Positions 60,941 to 64,000 of a DNA stretch of 64,000 bases are shown piece after piece. The position numbers and the translations under genes are program-made. The notes under the pieces were generated by a model. The model saw only the letters and a program-made list of their open reading frames with translations, did not search any database and had not been told where the DNA came from. Within the stretch, counting starts at the first letter, position 1. Each line of letters begins with the position of its first letter. Where the stretch lies: assembly GCF_022568835.1 (NCBI RefSeq), contig NZ_JAKZHV010000009.1, forward strand, positions 62,001 through 126,000, written 5' to 3'. The stretch is from Arsenicicoccus piscis (GTDB taxonomy: Bacteria; Actinomycetota; Actinomycetes; Actinomycetales; Dermatophilaceae).

Positions 60941-61027
60941 GGAGTCCACCAAGCACTGACCACGGATGACAGGCGGGGAACGCCACCCGAGCGGGTGCGC
61001 GTGCCGTCCTACGTGAGGAGCAGTCCC

Positions 61028-63913
<2,886 letters not shown>

Positions 63914-63925
63914 GCCGCGGCATGA

Positions 63926-63962
63926 CGACGGGCTCCGGCTGCGGTGCAGCCGGAGCCCGTCG
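63926..63962 (+). terminator. Terminator after gcvP
   Basis: Perfect 17-bp arms CGACGGGCTCCGGCTGC and GCAGCCGGAGCCCGTCG with a short loop, 12 bases after the gcvP stop. The remaining 38 bases of the window include TCAGTTCAGCACCGA, which could be the end of a minus-strand gene (a TGA stop), but too little is visible to call it. Confidence 0.85.
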
Positions 63963-64000
63963 CTGTCGTCAGCGCAGCGGTGTCGTCAGTTCAGCACCGA

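Noticed and set aside
60941..61027. Second glycine aptamer
   Set aside because: The sequence lacks the conserved GCCGAAGGGGC and CTCTCAGGCA-type segments.

Overview
The window is chromosomal DNA of a high-GC actinobacterium. GC is about 70% in the housekeeping parts, many starts are GTG, and the gene order is typical of the phylum: ald-xerD ... parA-scpA-scpB-rluB-tyrA-cmk-plsC-der on the left, and the pgsA / DUF881 / sbp / DUF881 / gcvH / garA / MerR / DUF151 / MerR / gcvP block on the right. The right block has the same order as Mycobacterium tuberculosis Rv1822-Rv1832. The genus cannot be fixed by eye; an Intrasporangiaceae- or Nocardioides-like organism would fit.

Layout. 1-15.2 kb is core: the end of an ABC-F ATPase, an enoyl-CoA hydratase, an ABC exporter, alanine dehydrogenase, XerD, a decayed proVW pair, ParA, the condensin partners ScpA/ScpB, RluB, TyrA, Cmk, PlsC and Der, ending at tRNA-Pro(GGG). 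15.24-38.33 kb is an integrative mobilizable element of about 23 kb lying between two perfect 37-bp copies of the tRNA-Pro 3' end. It carries a type III-like restriction-modification pair, an ArdA antirestriction protein with two small partners, an Xre regulator with a palindromic operator, a lipoprotein, a mobilization block (MobC-like protein, relaxase, small membrane proteins, ribbon-helix-helix protein, VirD4/TraG coupling protein), a ParB-fold plus Mrr-like nuclease pair, a serine recombinase, an HUH + SF3-helicase replication initiator with an origin-like hairpin and iterons, an excisionase and a tyrosine integrase. Two insertion sequences have entered it. An IS256-type element splits the relaxase, and an IS5-type element sits exactly at a stop codon in the recombinase operon.

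38.3-42.5 kb is a scarred right flank: an IS3-type element, then a Fic AMP-transferase gene split by a second IS256-type element. 42.9-54 kb is variable chromosome: a glycosyltransferase frameshifted in a run of eight G, a flavin reductase/RibD-like pair, a two-component system with a membrane protein, a cupin, malic enzyme, a short ThrE-like exporter, an RpiR regulator, a cytochrome oxidase subunit I lacking about 170 internal residues, an SRPBCC protein, and an M23 lipoprotein. 54.3-64 kb is the conserved block, in which a glycine riboswitch precedes gcvP.

How the parts work together. The element looks like a rolling-circle plasmid combined with a tRNA-integrating island. Integrase and excisionase move it in and out of tRNA-Pro, and Rep with its origin could replicate the excised circle. 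The relaxase/MobC/coupling protein would let a helper conjugation machine transfer it. The R-M pair, ArdA and the ParB/Mrr pair are the defence and counter-defence cargo. The split relaxase suggests transfer is now impaired, although the sequence duplicated by the IS shows that exact excision would restore the gene. The best candidates for new biology are the ParB/Mrr two-gene unit and the replication module inside an integrative element.
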